This document shows positions 1 to 16,700 of a stretch of 64,000 nt of DNA, in pieces (the first letter of the stretch is position 1; each line of letters opens with the position of its first letter). A model generated the notes under the pieces. That model was not told where the DNA came from. It did no database searches and worked only from the letters and a program-made list of their open reading frames with translations. Made by a program: the position numbers and the translations under genes. This stretch comes from Struthio camelus (taxonomy: Eukaryota > Chordata > Aves > Struthioniformes > Struthionidae): positions 113,212,238 through 113,276,237 of the forward strand of contig NC_090944.1 in the NCBI RefSeq assembly GCF_040807025.1, read 5' to 3'.

Positions 1-505
1 CTTGGGCCCTTGCGTCCCCCCCGCGGGAAGATTGCACGGGGAGGAAACTATATCCCGCTTTCTTCGAGAGAGGAGGAGGAAGAGGAGGAGGAGGAGGGGC
101 GAGGCTGCGGCTCGGGGCATTGTTCCACGCGCCTCTGCCGGGGAGCCGGTGCCGCTGGACTCATCCCCGGCCCCTGGCGGAAAGTTTGCTCGGTGCGCGG
201 CGCTGCGCGGCGCTGCGCGGCCCGGCTGGCGGCGGCAGGAGGCGGCTCGCAGCCCGGCGCTGGCCCTGCGGTCCCCGCTCCTGTTTAATATTCTGCCTTG
301 CTCCGCCGATGTTGTGCTTGGCTCCTGCGGGACTGCAACTCACGGCTTGAAACCGGAGCCAATTTTCTGTCTTAGTCTCGCAGTGTTTTGACTGGAGGCA
401 GATCCAGTTCAGTCCGAGCGGGGCTAGTGGAAACAACTACCTAAGTCTCTTCTGTCTGTTCCGTTTGGGAGGGAAGAAAGAAGAAAGAAACGCAATCCCC
501 AACTG

Positions 506-557
506 GTGTGTGCGCGCACACACACGCACACGCACACACACACACACGCACACACAC
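506..557. repeat. (CA)n-type alternating purine-pyrimidine tract
   Basis: Every base from 506 to 557 alternates purine and pyrimidine (GTGTGTGCGCGCACACAC, then CA and CG steps). The first 18 bases form a perfect palindrome around GCGC. Such a tract is a classic candidate for Z-DNA. It lies in the SERTAD4 CpG island. Confidence 0.9.
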
Positions 558-890
558 CCGCCGGTGCCGAGCGCGCTGTGCCAACGCCACCGGGAGAATA
601 TGGGAAGCGAGTGAGCGGATCCGTGCCGGTGTGTGAGCGGTGCCGGGCCGGGCCGGGGGGCAGTGGGGGGACCCCGCGCCCTGTGTGGGGAGGGCTCGGT
701 CGGGGCTCGGCTCTTTTGCTTGCGACAAGGAGGGAGGGGGGAAAAAAAGAAAAAAAAAAAAAACAGGTTGGCAACGTACGCGTGCCCGCCTGTGTGCATG
801 ATGCATCTGCTCCGGCCGCGGCGGAAAGCCCCGGCGGAGGGCGGGCAGGTGAAACGCGGCGGCGGCGGGCTGCGGGGGCACCGGGAGGGC

Positions 891-950
891 GGCTCGGCTC
901 GGCCCGGCCCGGCTCGGCCCGGCCCGGCTCGGCTCGGCTCGGCCCGGCTC
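891..950. repeat. GGCTC/GGCCC pentamer array
   Basis: Twelve uninterrupted five-base units of the form GGCYC fill exactly 60 bases and end 59 bases before the SERTAD4 start codon. The units differ only in the fourth base (T or C). Confidence 0.92.
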
Positions 951-1009
951 GGCGCCGCTGCGCGGGGCGCTGACGCCGCTGCTTCGCTTCCAGGTGCCGG
1001 GCGCCCGCG

Positions 1010-5688
<4,679 letters not shown>

Positions 5689-7418
5689 GGCATCTTGCTT
5701 GCTCTGCTGAAGCATGCGCCGCATGTCCATTTATCTATCAAAATTTTATTTTGAATGGATTTTTTTATAGTTTTCTACAAGTGATACAATCATGCCACAA
5801 ACATTACATGTAGTCTTAAATGACTGGAGAGCAAACTGCATAAAGCGCCCCTATGATCTGCATCAGCGGGCTATTTATAAATATGGAGACTTCATAAGGA
5901 ACACAGTTGCATTACTGCTTAACGCTGTAGCGCATCCAGCTATAGTGTAGCTTTTGTTACTGAAAATACCAATCTACCAGATGGGGAAAACATATCGCTT
6001 TCTATATCCCTGCCCCCCAGAAGCCTGCCATTAATTAAGAAGAACCTCCATTACGTTTTCCAGGGAGTTGGAAGTCTGGTAAACAAATTGATGCAGCCAG
6101 CAAGGGTGCTGTGCTTCTTGTAACGCAGTATTTGCTCTGACAAAAGACTGGCTACGCGGACGGGGAGTAAATCATCCTAACGCTCTTGAATTCCTGGATT
6201 CAGCGTCTCATTCAACTGACAAAATAGGACATAGCAGAAGGAAATACCTGTTTATGGGATATTAATCAGAAACACAACATGCAGCTCAAGCACTTGCACG
6301 TTTTCACCTCGGCTGTAGTAACTAATGAGGCGCTTGTTGTTATACAGGGCAGGTTTTTTTTTGGTGCCTTACTTTTTGTCTTAATTTTTGCCAGCGTGAA
6401 AATTAAGTATAAATCAGTGATACAGCAGGGATTTAACCTAAACAGAAAAAGAAAAAAAAAGAAAAGAAAAAAAAAACCAGGGTGGATCAATGTTATTAGA
6501 AACCTTTAACCTTTCAAGTACTGAGTTCAACTTCCTATTCAAACATCTCTGTTCTTCCTTTTTGATGCTCAATTGCTTTTTGATTTGCCATCCTTAGGAA
6601 GGGATTTAAGAAACAATAGAGAGATGTCTCTTGTAAACAAGCATTCGATGCTTGAGTGTTTCTATGGCAACTGTCTGTTGCTGAGGCTCTTTTTTTTCTT
6701 CTTCGTATAATGAAGTTCATGAACCAGTGGCATGTTTTATACTTTATTCTGTTTCGCATAATTTCTCTCTTTTAGATTGCAAAAGCATGTGGGAGTTTTA
6801 TATGACTTTTGCTGTTGATTTAAAAAAAGAAAAAGAAAACAAAAAGCACAATGTTAATCAAGAATGTGGCGATAAACATGATTTTATCCGAATGAATGTA
6901 AGGTTTTTAATTTTAAAAAAGAACATTTTGGAGAAATGAGCTGAGATTTCAGTGGCTAAGGACAAAATTGAGTCATCTCTAGGTAAACCATTTGCAAGCG
7001 TCTGCTATTTGAAATACTCAGAAGACGTTAGCCAGGGCTGGACTGAGAGTATTGCGCGTCTCAGATCCACCAAATTAATTAGTTCCCACAGTCCCCTGAA
7101 CAACTGGCAGGATGTGCTCGGCAAAAAGAGCCACATCCCAGCCACGGCTGACTCATAATAGCTGCCTGTTCCCACAGCGTCGCGCATCCAAGTAACATCC
7201 CCGCTGCTTGGTCCGTGGCCAAAGGGCGAAATTCACCCTGGCGCTGGGCAGCGGCGGGCTCCCCGCAGGGCACCAGCGAGCCCGGGGCGCCCCTCGTCGC
7301 CCCCGCCGGCCGCGCGGAGGCTTTCCACGGGGCAGCGCTGGTCTCCGAGCTGCCGCTCTGGATGGACAAGCTCCCCAGCTAAAGCAACCCCAAAGAGACT
7401 ATCATCTAGGACATAAAT

Positions 7419-7480
7419 CAATGATAACCTTCATGTGGTCAGGCAAGCGGGGACTGACGAGCCGGTAAGGGTTATCATTG
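7419..7480. repeat. Inverted repeat with GATA cores
   Basis: CAATGATAACC at 7419-7429 and its exact reverse complement GGTTATCATTG at 7470-7480 are separated by 40 bases. Each arm contains a GATAA core, the binding site of GATA factors. Confidence 0.75.
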
Positions 7481-7545
7481 TGGAGAATGACAAAAAAAGA
7501 GAGTATAAATCCCATCTGATTTCTCCAAGACAGAAGCTTTTTTAT

Positions 7546-7564
7546 TAATAATAATAATAATAAT
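7546..7564. repeat. (TAA)n microsatellite
   Basis: About six TAA units lie immediately before the ATTAAA at 7565. Confidence 0.85.
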
Positions 7565-7805
7565 ATTAAATATAGATCTCATTCATACAGTGTATGAGTA
7601 GGATCATCATTTAGACGTTTGTCCACAAGGACCAATTTTTTTAAAAAACTGATTTTTCTTGTGTAATACCCGGATAGTCTAGTAATGTCTGCTCTTTTCC
7701 AATATTTGATAAACATTTGATGTTTTAAGCTTAAATATTAGATGCTTGTATACTAATGTGTTGTTGTAGTAAAGTGAGAGTTCCTTGATATATATATTTA
7801 TTAAA
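7565..7805 (+). terminator. SERTAD4: Candidate poly(A) signals (ATTAAA) for SERTAD4
   Basis: ATTAAA occurs at 7565-7570 and at 7800-7805. The second is followed by U-rich sequence. Both are plausible weak signals, and either could be chance in AT-rich DNA. Confidence 0.25.
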
Positions 7806-7830
7806 ATGACCAAAATTCATTTTAATTTTC

Positions 7831-9190
7831 CATCTCCAATGGCTACTGGATCCTTTTCCCCCATGTTCCCCTCCCTCACCCAAGCAAATACCATTTAATC
7901 ACACTGCTCCAGGGCTGAGGAGCTTATGCTGCAGTTGACCCCCAGGTTGGGTCCAGGAGAGCACGCGGCCTTGTCGGGTCTTAGGGAGCCTTTGGGACAC
8001 AGCCTGAAGGTGCGTGGAGAAGCAGCAGCTGTCACTGCGGGCTGCCAGGAGCAGCCAAGGAGGGCGTTAGGCCAAAGGTGGCCCAGGCCACAGACGAGTT
8101 TTGGGGGGCTGAAAGCTTTTTGTCCTTAAAGGGCTCCTTGATCTGCAAGGGTGAGCCTGCACAAATAAGCGCTTGCATGGTCTTCTGAGTTGAATATGGA
8201 CCAGGTGCAGTGATCCACCATCCGAACTGTATCTAATCTGGCCTCTGGAGCAGCTCTTTAGTTCCAGGGTCACCCTTGGACGGCCTTACTGAGTGTCATC
8301 ATTACCTGTAGGGGGTGAAATGTCATCTAATTTTGGCAAGAGTGGCCTGAGGTTGAGTGGTCTTTTATGCCTTTCTCCAGATCCTGCCTCACAAACTAAG
8401 AGCAGGTACTGCAAGGAGATGCCTCGGACTCAGCGGTCCACTAAGTTATTCTTTTGCTTCAGATGAGACAGCGATGTTTCGTGCTAAAAAGCGGGGCTGG
8501 AAACAATCCTGATCAATTGGCAAAAATACAGTAGCTCTTGTTCAAAATTCAAACCTGAATTAGGCTTAATGGGTTTCATAGCTTAATTTTCTTTGGCTTT
8601 ATGGTATGTGGAGAGTATAAAGCAGACAGGCCCTTTCCTCACCACACGCTGCAGTATGCTATTGCTGCTATCACAAATTTACAAGAAGTGGTTCTCTTCC
8701 AGGATCATACTAATGTCTTTCATCCTTATGGCCCATGCATAACTGTTAAATGAATGCTCCTGAACTTGATACTGGTCTATCTGCCTGCAAGAACGGGACA
8801 GAAGAGCTTATCTCTGGAGAGACTGTTTTACTCTGTATCCTAAGATCCTTTGCTCATAGACTGCAACACTGTAAAGCATTGTGCTAGCATCAGCTAGCTA
8901 ATCTGGGCTTATAATGGTTCTCCTATAACGCATGGAAAACAGAAGCAGAAAAAGATGTTTCTATTGTCAGGTCTATTTTACTGTCGCTAAGCATGAAAGA
9001 GTTGTTTTATCTTCAGGATCGCTTTGCACCAGATAATACGTTTCCCATGGAAATGTATAGCTCCTTTGAGTTGAAAAAAAAAAATTATGCTTTTTTTTCT
9101 TAAACACACAGAGTAATATTGTTGTGCTTCATTTGTACTTAACAGCCCTGCTAGAAATTTTACTACTTTTACTCGACTGGCTGAACTGTT
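7831..9190. other. Intergenic, nothing recognised
   Basis: There is no ORF with family resemblance and no repeat family that I recognise. Confidence 0.5.
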
Positions 9191-9194
9191 AAGG

Positions 9195-10340
9195 GGTTTG
9201 GTGTGCTTGCTTCGGCGTGGCTAGCGCTCAGATGGCCTCAGCTGGCGCTGGCTCCGCCGACAGCACAAACGCCTCCCGAGCCACCAGATGAAGTCCTGAA
9301 GGTGCTCCCTCCCCAGCAAAGCTGTGGCACAGTGATATTTTTCACGTTTCGTCTTCCTGGGCCCCTTTCCGTCCGCCTTCCGCCCCTCTCCTCTCCCCGG
9401 CTGCCCTTCCCGCGCGGCGGCCGGGATGCCGCCTGGGCCAGGCTCCTGCCCTGGCAGCCGTCCCTGACGCTAACGGTTGCAGCCGGAGGTGCGATAAAAC
9501 GCTGCTTGCGGGCGTCGTGAACCCTGACAGGAGAAGTTTCATCGCTTTTATCGAGAGAGAGCCGCCGTCAGTCACACCGGCGGCTGGGCGGTACGGCATC
9601 TCCTCCGGCCTTTCCGTCAGCCAGCCCGACTCTCGCACGGAGGTTGCCAGAGGTGCCTGACCTCCGGCGTTGCCCACCCTTTGCTTGGCGCTGCCGGAGG
9701 AGGGCGGCTACCCTCACCTCGTGGCGGAGGCGTTGCGGGATCCTCAGCGTGCCTGCGGAAGTTTCCGCAGCCGCGTGAAACCCCCCCGCCAGGAGGCTTT
9801 TGCGGGCAGCCCCGCGGGGAGAGCGCAGCCGTGGGAGGCTTGCTGGCAGCGCCGGCAGCCCAAGCGGCCGCCCGGCCGCCCAGGCACCGCCGCCTGCAGC
9901 ACACAGCCATTTCCTGTGTTTTTTTTTCCAGTCCCCCTTTAACTCCTCTGACAGATGGGGGGGGGGGGGAGATGACTAAAGCGAGGGAGTTTACAAAAGT
10001 TCGTCTTGCGGTGTTTGCAAACTGTCTCTGTGAGGTCCGCTTTTCTCTAACGTAAACACAGCCGCGGCACGCTGCCTCGCGCCTCTGCAGCAGTCGGTCC
10101 TGCTCAGCTTCAGGCTGATAACGCGAGGTATACGCTGCAGGCTGCCTGGGGACGGGTAAATTGAACACAAATCAGCTTTGGAGCTGAGGGGTGTGGGGAC
10201 GAGACCTTGGCTCCTCCGCTGGCTCTGCCCCGCAAGCCTGACACGAAGCAGCTGTGGCTGTGAGCGCGGCCTGCCTCCGCCGCCCAGGGTCAGCGGCTTT
10301 CCCTATCAGCGAGCCCGCGGCCAGGTGTGGAGCGCCGGAT
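9195..10340. promoter_or_regulatory. Orphan CpG-rich island(s)
   Basis: A CpG-dense stretch of about 1.1 kb is strongest at about 9,340-9,500, 9,560-9,910 and 10,190-10,340. It includes a run of 13 G at 9957-9969. Open frames on both strands come from GC content and match nothing I know. No adjacent coding exon is visible, so a distal CpG island or a lncRNA promoter is possible. Confidence 0.4.
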
Positions 10341-13085
10341 TAAACCCCGGGGAGTAATCGTGCAGAAGGGGCTGCGTTTGGGGCTGCAGTTGGCCTGGGG
10401 TTGCTTTCCCAAGTCTTTAAGACGTAGGAAGGGGGCGAAGGGAGCCCTGGGCGAGGTGGAGTTGTGGTTTCCCAGCTTTGCAGAAGCGGAGCGGGCTGCC
10501 ACGTGCGCAAGGCTCTCCCACTGGGTGCAGCTGAGAGGCCAGGTAGGCAAGCACATCAACGCCTTTTAATCTCTGTGTTCAAGCTCCCCTTGCAGGCAGG
10601 CAGGGAGTCCAAGGACAAGTCACCGGTATGTAGTCTATGTGCGCTCAGAAGTGTGCACGCTTAGCAAAAAAACCCCTCCCCGTAAAATAAAAAACCCAAA
10701 CAGTGAGAGATTGAATCTGAAAAATAACTTCTCTTCCAAGGCTAGTAATTCCTCTCAATTAGTACAGCATCATTGTCCAATTTACTGCGGAGAGCAGCTC
10801 ATCTGTCATACCGTGATTGCAGAAGCAAGATAAATGGCTTGTCTCCTCAAGGTCAGTTCATTTAATTCTACCTCCTACAACAGCATTTTCCCCCTGGAAT
10901 AGCCCATCAGGATCATCTTTCCACAGCACGGGTCTAGCTGCCTGTCGAAGCAATTAAAGGCTTTGTCAGCTTTGCAGGATGGTGACAGGGCGCCAGTGGC
11001 AGCGCTCGGTGGCCCTGCCTCCTTGGTGAGCAACTGGCCTGCAGCCATCACCGCTGAGCTGAGCTGCGCTGCCCGTAAGCGGGATGAGCGTGGAAAGGCC
11101 TCTGCTGATCGCCTTTCCCACTGGCCACTCACTTTCCCTGCAGTTATGGAAAGCCTCTGCTGCTGCAAAGCAGAGGCGAGCGCCAAATTGCTTTTGAAAG
11201 CAGTTTTATTCCCCAACACCAGAATCGCTTCTCTCTCTCAGTATCTGTGTACAATCTGTGCTCTATTCCTTCATCAACCCTGAAAATCCTTGTAAATTTT
11301 TTTGCATCCATCTATTACAGAAATCCATTGGGTAAAGTCCTCTATATGTATTTATGTGACTAGGCCCCACCTATGAGCCATGTCCTCTTAGCTATATGGC
11401 TACCATGGGGCCATTTATTCCTGCGAATAAAGTAGTGTGGTTTTGGCTCAAAATGCAATTGCCCTTCATATCACAAATCATCAGACGGTGTGCATACAGT
11501 AAGTGCTGCTACCTTGTAAATGTAATGCTCTCTAAATATTATGTTTTGCACAATTTTGCTTCAGCGAGTTTCAACAAGTATGACCAAAGCCATGACGTTT
11601 TCCAGTTTATTATTATTTTCCTGAAAGTATAGTTTGAATAATTCTTGAATCTTGAACAACATACATCTTACTTTTTGGAGACTGAACACGTATTGTTCCC
11701 TCTTTGACCCTTTCCTCTGCTTGGCGGATGTGATTCTGGTTTACCAGTGAACTAATCTGTATAAGAGCGGCAAATTTCATTTTTTGTTTGCAAAGCGAAG
11801 TAAGATGTGTAGTGGTAACGCAGTCAAGAAATATATCCTAAATGTAGAACTGCTCCAATACCGAAACTTTAAAATAACCTGTAGAGTCATCATAGTCATG
11901 AAGAAAATCTTAAAATATGAATAGGGCATAAGCTACTATCAGATCATTTCCTTTGTTCTACACACAGGCTAAGACAAGGATTTTAATCACATCCACCCAT
12001 TTTTATCACATCCACCCAGTTCAGTGGGTGCAATTTATCCACCCATGGAGAAGCACCCGTTGATTAACTCTGAGGCTGAAGGATGATGGTGCTAACGTCG
12101 GCTTCCTAGGTATTTCACCAGTGGCCGTTACAAGTAAGACATTGGGCTACGAGCGTGCCCCGTGTTCCCAGCAGTCTCCGAAGTTTCTCAGCTGCCGGCA
12201 GCCCCCAGTTGTCCCTTCCCAGCTGCCAGCGTCCCTTTTTCCCTTTTGCATGTTTTCATGTGCTAGCAATAAAATATCTTCACAGGCTCTAGAAACTGGG
12301 GCAGGATACGCTTTCTTTAACTGAATATCAAAATAGAGAGGCAACCAGACTGGTGGTTTTGTATATACAAAATTCTTTTCTTCTTTTTTTTTGGAAACTT
12401 AATTTTTATTTGCATAACACAAACACAGGGTTTTCAGGCTGTCGTGAAGGTGACGCCTGCACGCTAACAATCCTTCGCGATCGCATAGCGCTACCTTGGC
12501 GGGTGCCAAAATAAGAGTTTGGATCGCGTCCCCGAGGTTTGCCTGGGTTTTTTCCCCTGCTGCCTCGTTCCCCCCTACTCCGAGGTGCTGCGAAGATGCA
12601 CGTGGAGGGGGAAGGGAGCTCAGAGACAATGCAAATTTTGGCAACCCCACTGTCAAGAGGATATCACTTTTTTTAAAGCCTAGCTCGCCGCTCCCTGTGG
12701 CAGTGGAGCTGCGATATTGAATTGTTGTGCTTTACCTCTCTGCTGTGCTCGCAGGTGCCCAAAGACTGGGCCGCAGCTCGGCGGTAAGGCAGCTGGCAGC
12801 AGGGCGCTGCCGCCCGCCCGCCCGGCTTGGCTCCCGCTCCCTAGGTCGGGCTGGGCGCTCGGTGCAGGAGCAGCTGGGAAGGAATAATTAGCATAACAAA
12901 GAGCTGTATTATGGCATTGCATTGTGCATTGTGAGCTGTCAGATACCTTGACACGTTCAGTTACATGTTACATAAATCTGAATTCCAGGTAGAACCAGAC
13001 AAATGCAAAAAACAACAAAAAAAAAAGCCATTGAAGTGAAGACAATTTGAACGCTTTAATCACAAATGCAGAAAATCCTCAGTGT
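10341..13085. other. Intergenic, simple repeats only
   Basis: Mixed-composition sequence with a moderately GC-rich patch near 12,430-12,860. AATAAA occurs at about 12,270, but no gene ends there. A short direct repeat is listed separately. Confidence 0.45.
11981..12046. repeat. Short direct repeat containing ATCCACCCA
   Basis: Two near-identical units of 18-19 bases (TTTTAATCACATCCACCCA and a copy lacking one A) stand next to each other. A third shorter copy of ATCCACCCA ends near 12,045. Confidence 0.75.
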
Positions 13086-13089
13086 TTTG

Positions 13090-13760
13090 CGTGTGGCCAT
13101 GCTGGAAGGGCTACGCCGGGAAGGGCCGGCCCCGGCGGCGGCCGGCGAGGGCTGCCCGGGGTGCTGGGCGAAGGAGCGCGCGGGGCCGTGCTGAGGGTCC
13201 CCCGGAAAACGAGCTCCCTCGTGTGCTCCCTGTCCACCCGTGGTGCTCGGCTGCCCCCTCGCAGAAACATACCGCCCCTCTCTTCCCTGCCTTCACGTCA
13301 GGTTTCTGGGTGAGAAAAATTACAACGCGAGTTGGGGGGGGGGGGGAATGCAGATAATGGAGGAAGAGGAGCAAAAATATCCCGGGGAAGGTTTTTTGAA
13401 GCTGGTCCTCCCCCGGGTCTAACGTCTGTCAGAGGCGCTTGCAGCACACGGACACGTCACGCTGTCAAGAAGAGGGATTTAAAATCCAGCCCTCATACGC
13501 GACTCCTTTTCTCGTGCTCTGAGAGACCCCGGCCGAGGCCGGGCAGGAGAGCGAGTCCCGGGGCGGAGGCCGGCCGGCCCCGCGGCGGGGAGCGGTGTCA
13601 GCCCTGTCACCCGCCGCGGTGTTTATTTCTGCAAAACCTGAGCGTGCTTCTTCCCCAGGCGCGCGGGGAGACGCGGCTCGAGCAAAGCGCGCGGGCGAGG
13701 CGAGGTGGCTGCCGGCTGCGCACGGTGCTGGCAGCCTGCCGAACCTGTACCGCGCGTAAC
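13090..13760. promoter_or_regulatory. Orphan CpG island
   Basis: CpG-dense sequence has peaks at 13,110-13,220 and 13,520-13,760, including GGCCGGCCGGCC-like runs and CCGCCGCGG. A run of 13 G is at 13334-13346. A 281-codon open frame crosses it (13332-14177) but looks like a chance frame in GC-rich DNA. No known gene adjoins it. Confidence 0.45.
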
Positions 13761-16700
13761 CGGGGGGAGATAAAGCTGACGGTAGGCTTTGTGGAGGGAC
13801 AAAACCAGGGCACCGTGGTGGCCCGGGTCCTTAAACGGGTATGGTGGTTTTGGGAAGCCATAACTTTCAAACGGGTGCTAGAAGCACCCCTTGTTGTTTG
13901 GACTTTACACCCCCTGCTAGTTGTAATAAAATTTATCAGGCAAGCGTTTGCCAGTATTAACGAGGCTCTTGAAAATTTAAAATGCACTGGCGTTGCGTTA
14001 CTCTTTCCTTTACAAGTGCAGTCTACAATAAGTGTTGCAGTTGAAAGAGATCTGCGAGGAAAAAATTACATATATCTATTCTTTTGTTTACTTTGTGCAC
14101 TTGACAGCCCCCGAACACAGTCAGGTTCTCAGCTTTGCCTGCGCAGCCTGTCAGTCACTTCCCTGACGTTTGTCTGAGCCTTTCCCATAGCAGCAGAGAA
14201 GACGGAACCGTGTCTTTAGAAGGAAAATGTGACCGTGAAAACATAAAGCGTGTCGACGGCTTTGGCAGTAGGGAGGGTCACTGGATGACGCTTTACGTTA
14301 ATTTTGTTTTTAAAAAAAAAAAAAAATTAGAAGTGCTGTTTCTTTTCATGGCTGTGAATGCTTCCTTGCTGCCCAAGAACATAAAACGCCATGCAAGAGC
14401 ACTGATGAAGTTTTAAAAAGCAAGAGCTGAAAAGCCCGGGAGCTTGGGTAAGCTCCCTAAAGAGCGTGGGGCAGTGCGGTAAGCCAGCCCACGGCAGCTT
14501 CAATCCTGTCCCAGCAGTGAACAACCAGACACCACAAGACAGTCCTTTCTGCCCATAGCAAATACGGTTTGCACCATAGGTGATCAGTCTCTTTCCTAGG
14601 CTCTGCAGAAGAGCGTAGCCTGGGTCTCATGGAGGCACCATCAGCTCTGAGCTTTCGGAGCCTGTGTCTGCTGTGGCTTCAGAAAACATGCTGTTCCTCT
14701 CTGTTAGTATCAACCACAGCCAGTGCCAGCGTCTGTTTTCTAAAAATCACCCTACTTACATGGACAAGGAGGCTCTAACTCTGCTACATGTGTCCTCCTC
14801 TTTCATAAGAAGTATGGTCCATTTAAGCAAATCACACTAGATTTAGCTGAGGACAGGTACATCCCCTGCTCTGGCACACCTCTGGTGAGGTTAGTCATCT
14901 GGCAAGGGGCACACTCCTGGGGCAAGGCTTATGAGAGGATGTCTGCTGAGCACATCTGGCCTTAGCTGGACACCCATAGAGTTGTTATCTCTCCCTCCTC
15001 CACAGACCTGGTGTGAAGAAACAGAAATCAAGCAGGATTGAGAAGTTTCCGAGGTCTGCAAGAGTAGCTGGCTGGAGGGTCTTCAGCCCTTGACACTGCA
15101 CGACCCTCTGTATTTCTTTCAGGCCAGGCGTATACTGCAGGAGACTATGGGACCTAAATGTCCCTCCAGGAACAGGAAAAAGGTTGGAGAGCTGTAAGCT
15201 CTGCATGTGCATGTCCTTATGTATGCCTGTATGCGGTTTCAGAGGTCAGCGAGGAACAGTGACTACATGGCAATGTTTGGTGGCAGCAGCTCAGCGCAGC
15301 ACCAAGGATCTCTGCGTCTCTGGAGGTGCCACCCTGCTGGTGGCTAAGCCAGCTTCTCCATTTATCCATCTGTCCTTGTGCTTGTCCTGGGTCCTGCCCT
15401 ACCTCAGACAGGCAGGTTTTGCTCTAACCCTGGTGAGGCTTAATGGGAAGAAACAGCCACTTTATGGCTCTCCTCAGAGAAGAGGTCCTGCCTGAAAGCT
15501 GTGTGAGCTTCCTCCTCCCCCACTGCTTGCTGAGGTGTAGCAGGAGGATGCCTCAGTGTTTGTTGTGTGAGACCCTCTGGGTCAGCCCTTGCATCCCAGC
15601 TCTGCTGCTCCTAAACTCTCCCAGGCACTCAGGGGCTGCTGAAACGACACATCCGCTCAGCTGCCTGTGCTTCCAACCTGGGAAACTGGCAGCAGCTTGG
15701 AGGGGTCTGAGCTACTGCTTCAATTTCTTTGTATCAACCCTGCTTTGATTTGTGCATTTCGAGTGCCACAACTTTGGACGAGAAAGGCTACCAGACCCTC
15801 TGCTTTGAAACAGAGGAGAAACCTCCATGATGTCCCTAGCCAGTGCCAGAATGTGGAGGAGCCTGCCTCGTCTCGCTTCGGGGAATTGCTTAGAGCTGCT
15901 TCTGCTTTGGCAGACTTCATTTACCTCTCCCTAATCTCTTGAGATGGAAATTCAGGTCGTTAATATGAGCACCTTAATAAAGAATATCCATATGGATATT
16001 CTTATGCAAATTCTCAGTGTGAACCTCGACAAAACAAAGTCTGTGTTGCTGGCATATATTTGTCTGCACCCATAATAATCTTTTTTTATCTTGTGTGCAC
16101 CATAGCCTGCGCTACCTGCTCTGAGCTGCTTTCCGTAAGCTGGAGGTTGTGAGCGGGAGTCTAATTTCACTCTTCAGTTAGCAGGGAATTCGGAAAATTT
16201 AGGAAGTGTTGAGCTCGACACTAAGCGCTCACATTCATGATAGCTCTCCAGGTTAAAATTGTGCCTTTAGCCACGTAACTGCTATGCTTTTGCTTTTTTC
16301 TGAGTGGGAACCTGAACTCTCCAAGCAGGCTGCCTGCAGGCGGTGGTACGCTCTCCTCGGTGTGTTGGAGGGAGGCTGGAGGTGGCTTGTTGGAGGGCAC
16401 ACATGTGTGCGCGCACATTCGCTTTGCTGTTTCCTGGAGTCCAGGCCCTGTTTGGTCTTGTCGCCAGGCTCTTTACAGCAAGGGTCATTAGGGCTGCTCA
16501 CTTTGGCATTTAGTCCTCCCACATCTTTCTCTGTATTAGACAATGTCTACCTTGCAGCGTCTGATCCTGATCCAGCATAAAATATTCCGTTGACGTGACT
16601 TGAAAAGAGGAACTTGTTTTTCCCTGCCTCAGTCTGTGAAGTTACTTAAAAAGTGCCATTTTGTACAATACGACTGAACCAAGCTTCCTTTCAGCAGCAT

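Larger units (their letters stand above)
1..993 (+). promoter_or_regulatory. SERTAD4: SERTAD4 CpG island, promoter and 5'UTR region
   Basis: This stretch is extremely GC- and CpG-rich and runs straight into the SERTAD4 start codon at 1010, as expected for a CpG-island promoter. I cannot fix the transcription start. A pyrimidine tract ending in CAG at 991-993 lies 16 bases before the ATG and could be a splice acceptor for a non-coding first exon. A donor-like CAG|GTGAAA lies near 848. The long open frames on both strands here are products of high GC content and resemble no known protein. Confidence 0.7.
5689..7830 (+). other. SERTAD4: Probable SERTAD4 3'UTR and downstream flank
   Basis: No gene-like ORF follows the stop codon. 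The sequence is AT-rich, with A- and T-runs near 6,350 and 6,450-6,475. No AATAAA hexamer is seen before 7,830. The common variant ATTAAA occurs at 7565-7570 and 7800-7805, so the mRNA end may lie near 7,590 or 7,825. The exact end is inferred, not shown. Confidence 0.45.

Noticed and set aside
9203-9216. GTGCTTGCTTCGGC, identical to the first 14 bases of U6 snRNA
   Set aside because: The match ends abruptly and the rest of U6 (ACAGAGA box, T-run) is absent. Too short to be even a pseudogene.
13332-14177. 281-codon open frame on the + strand
   Set aside because: It begins in a G-run and crosses a CpG island. Composition changes midway and there is no domain or splice context.
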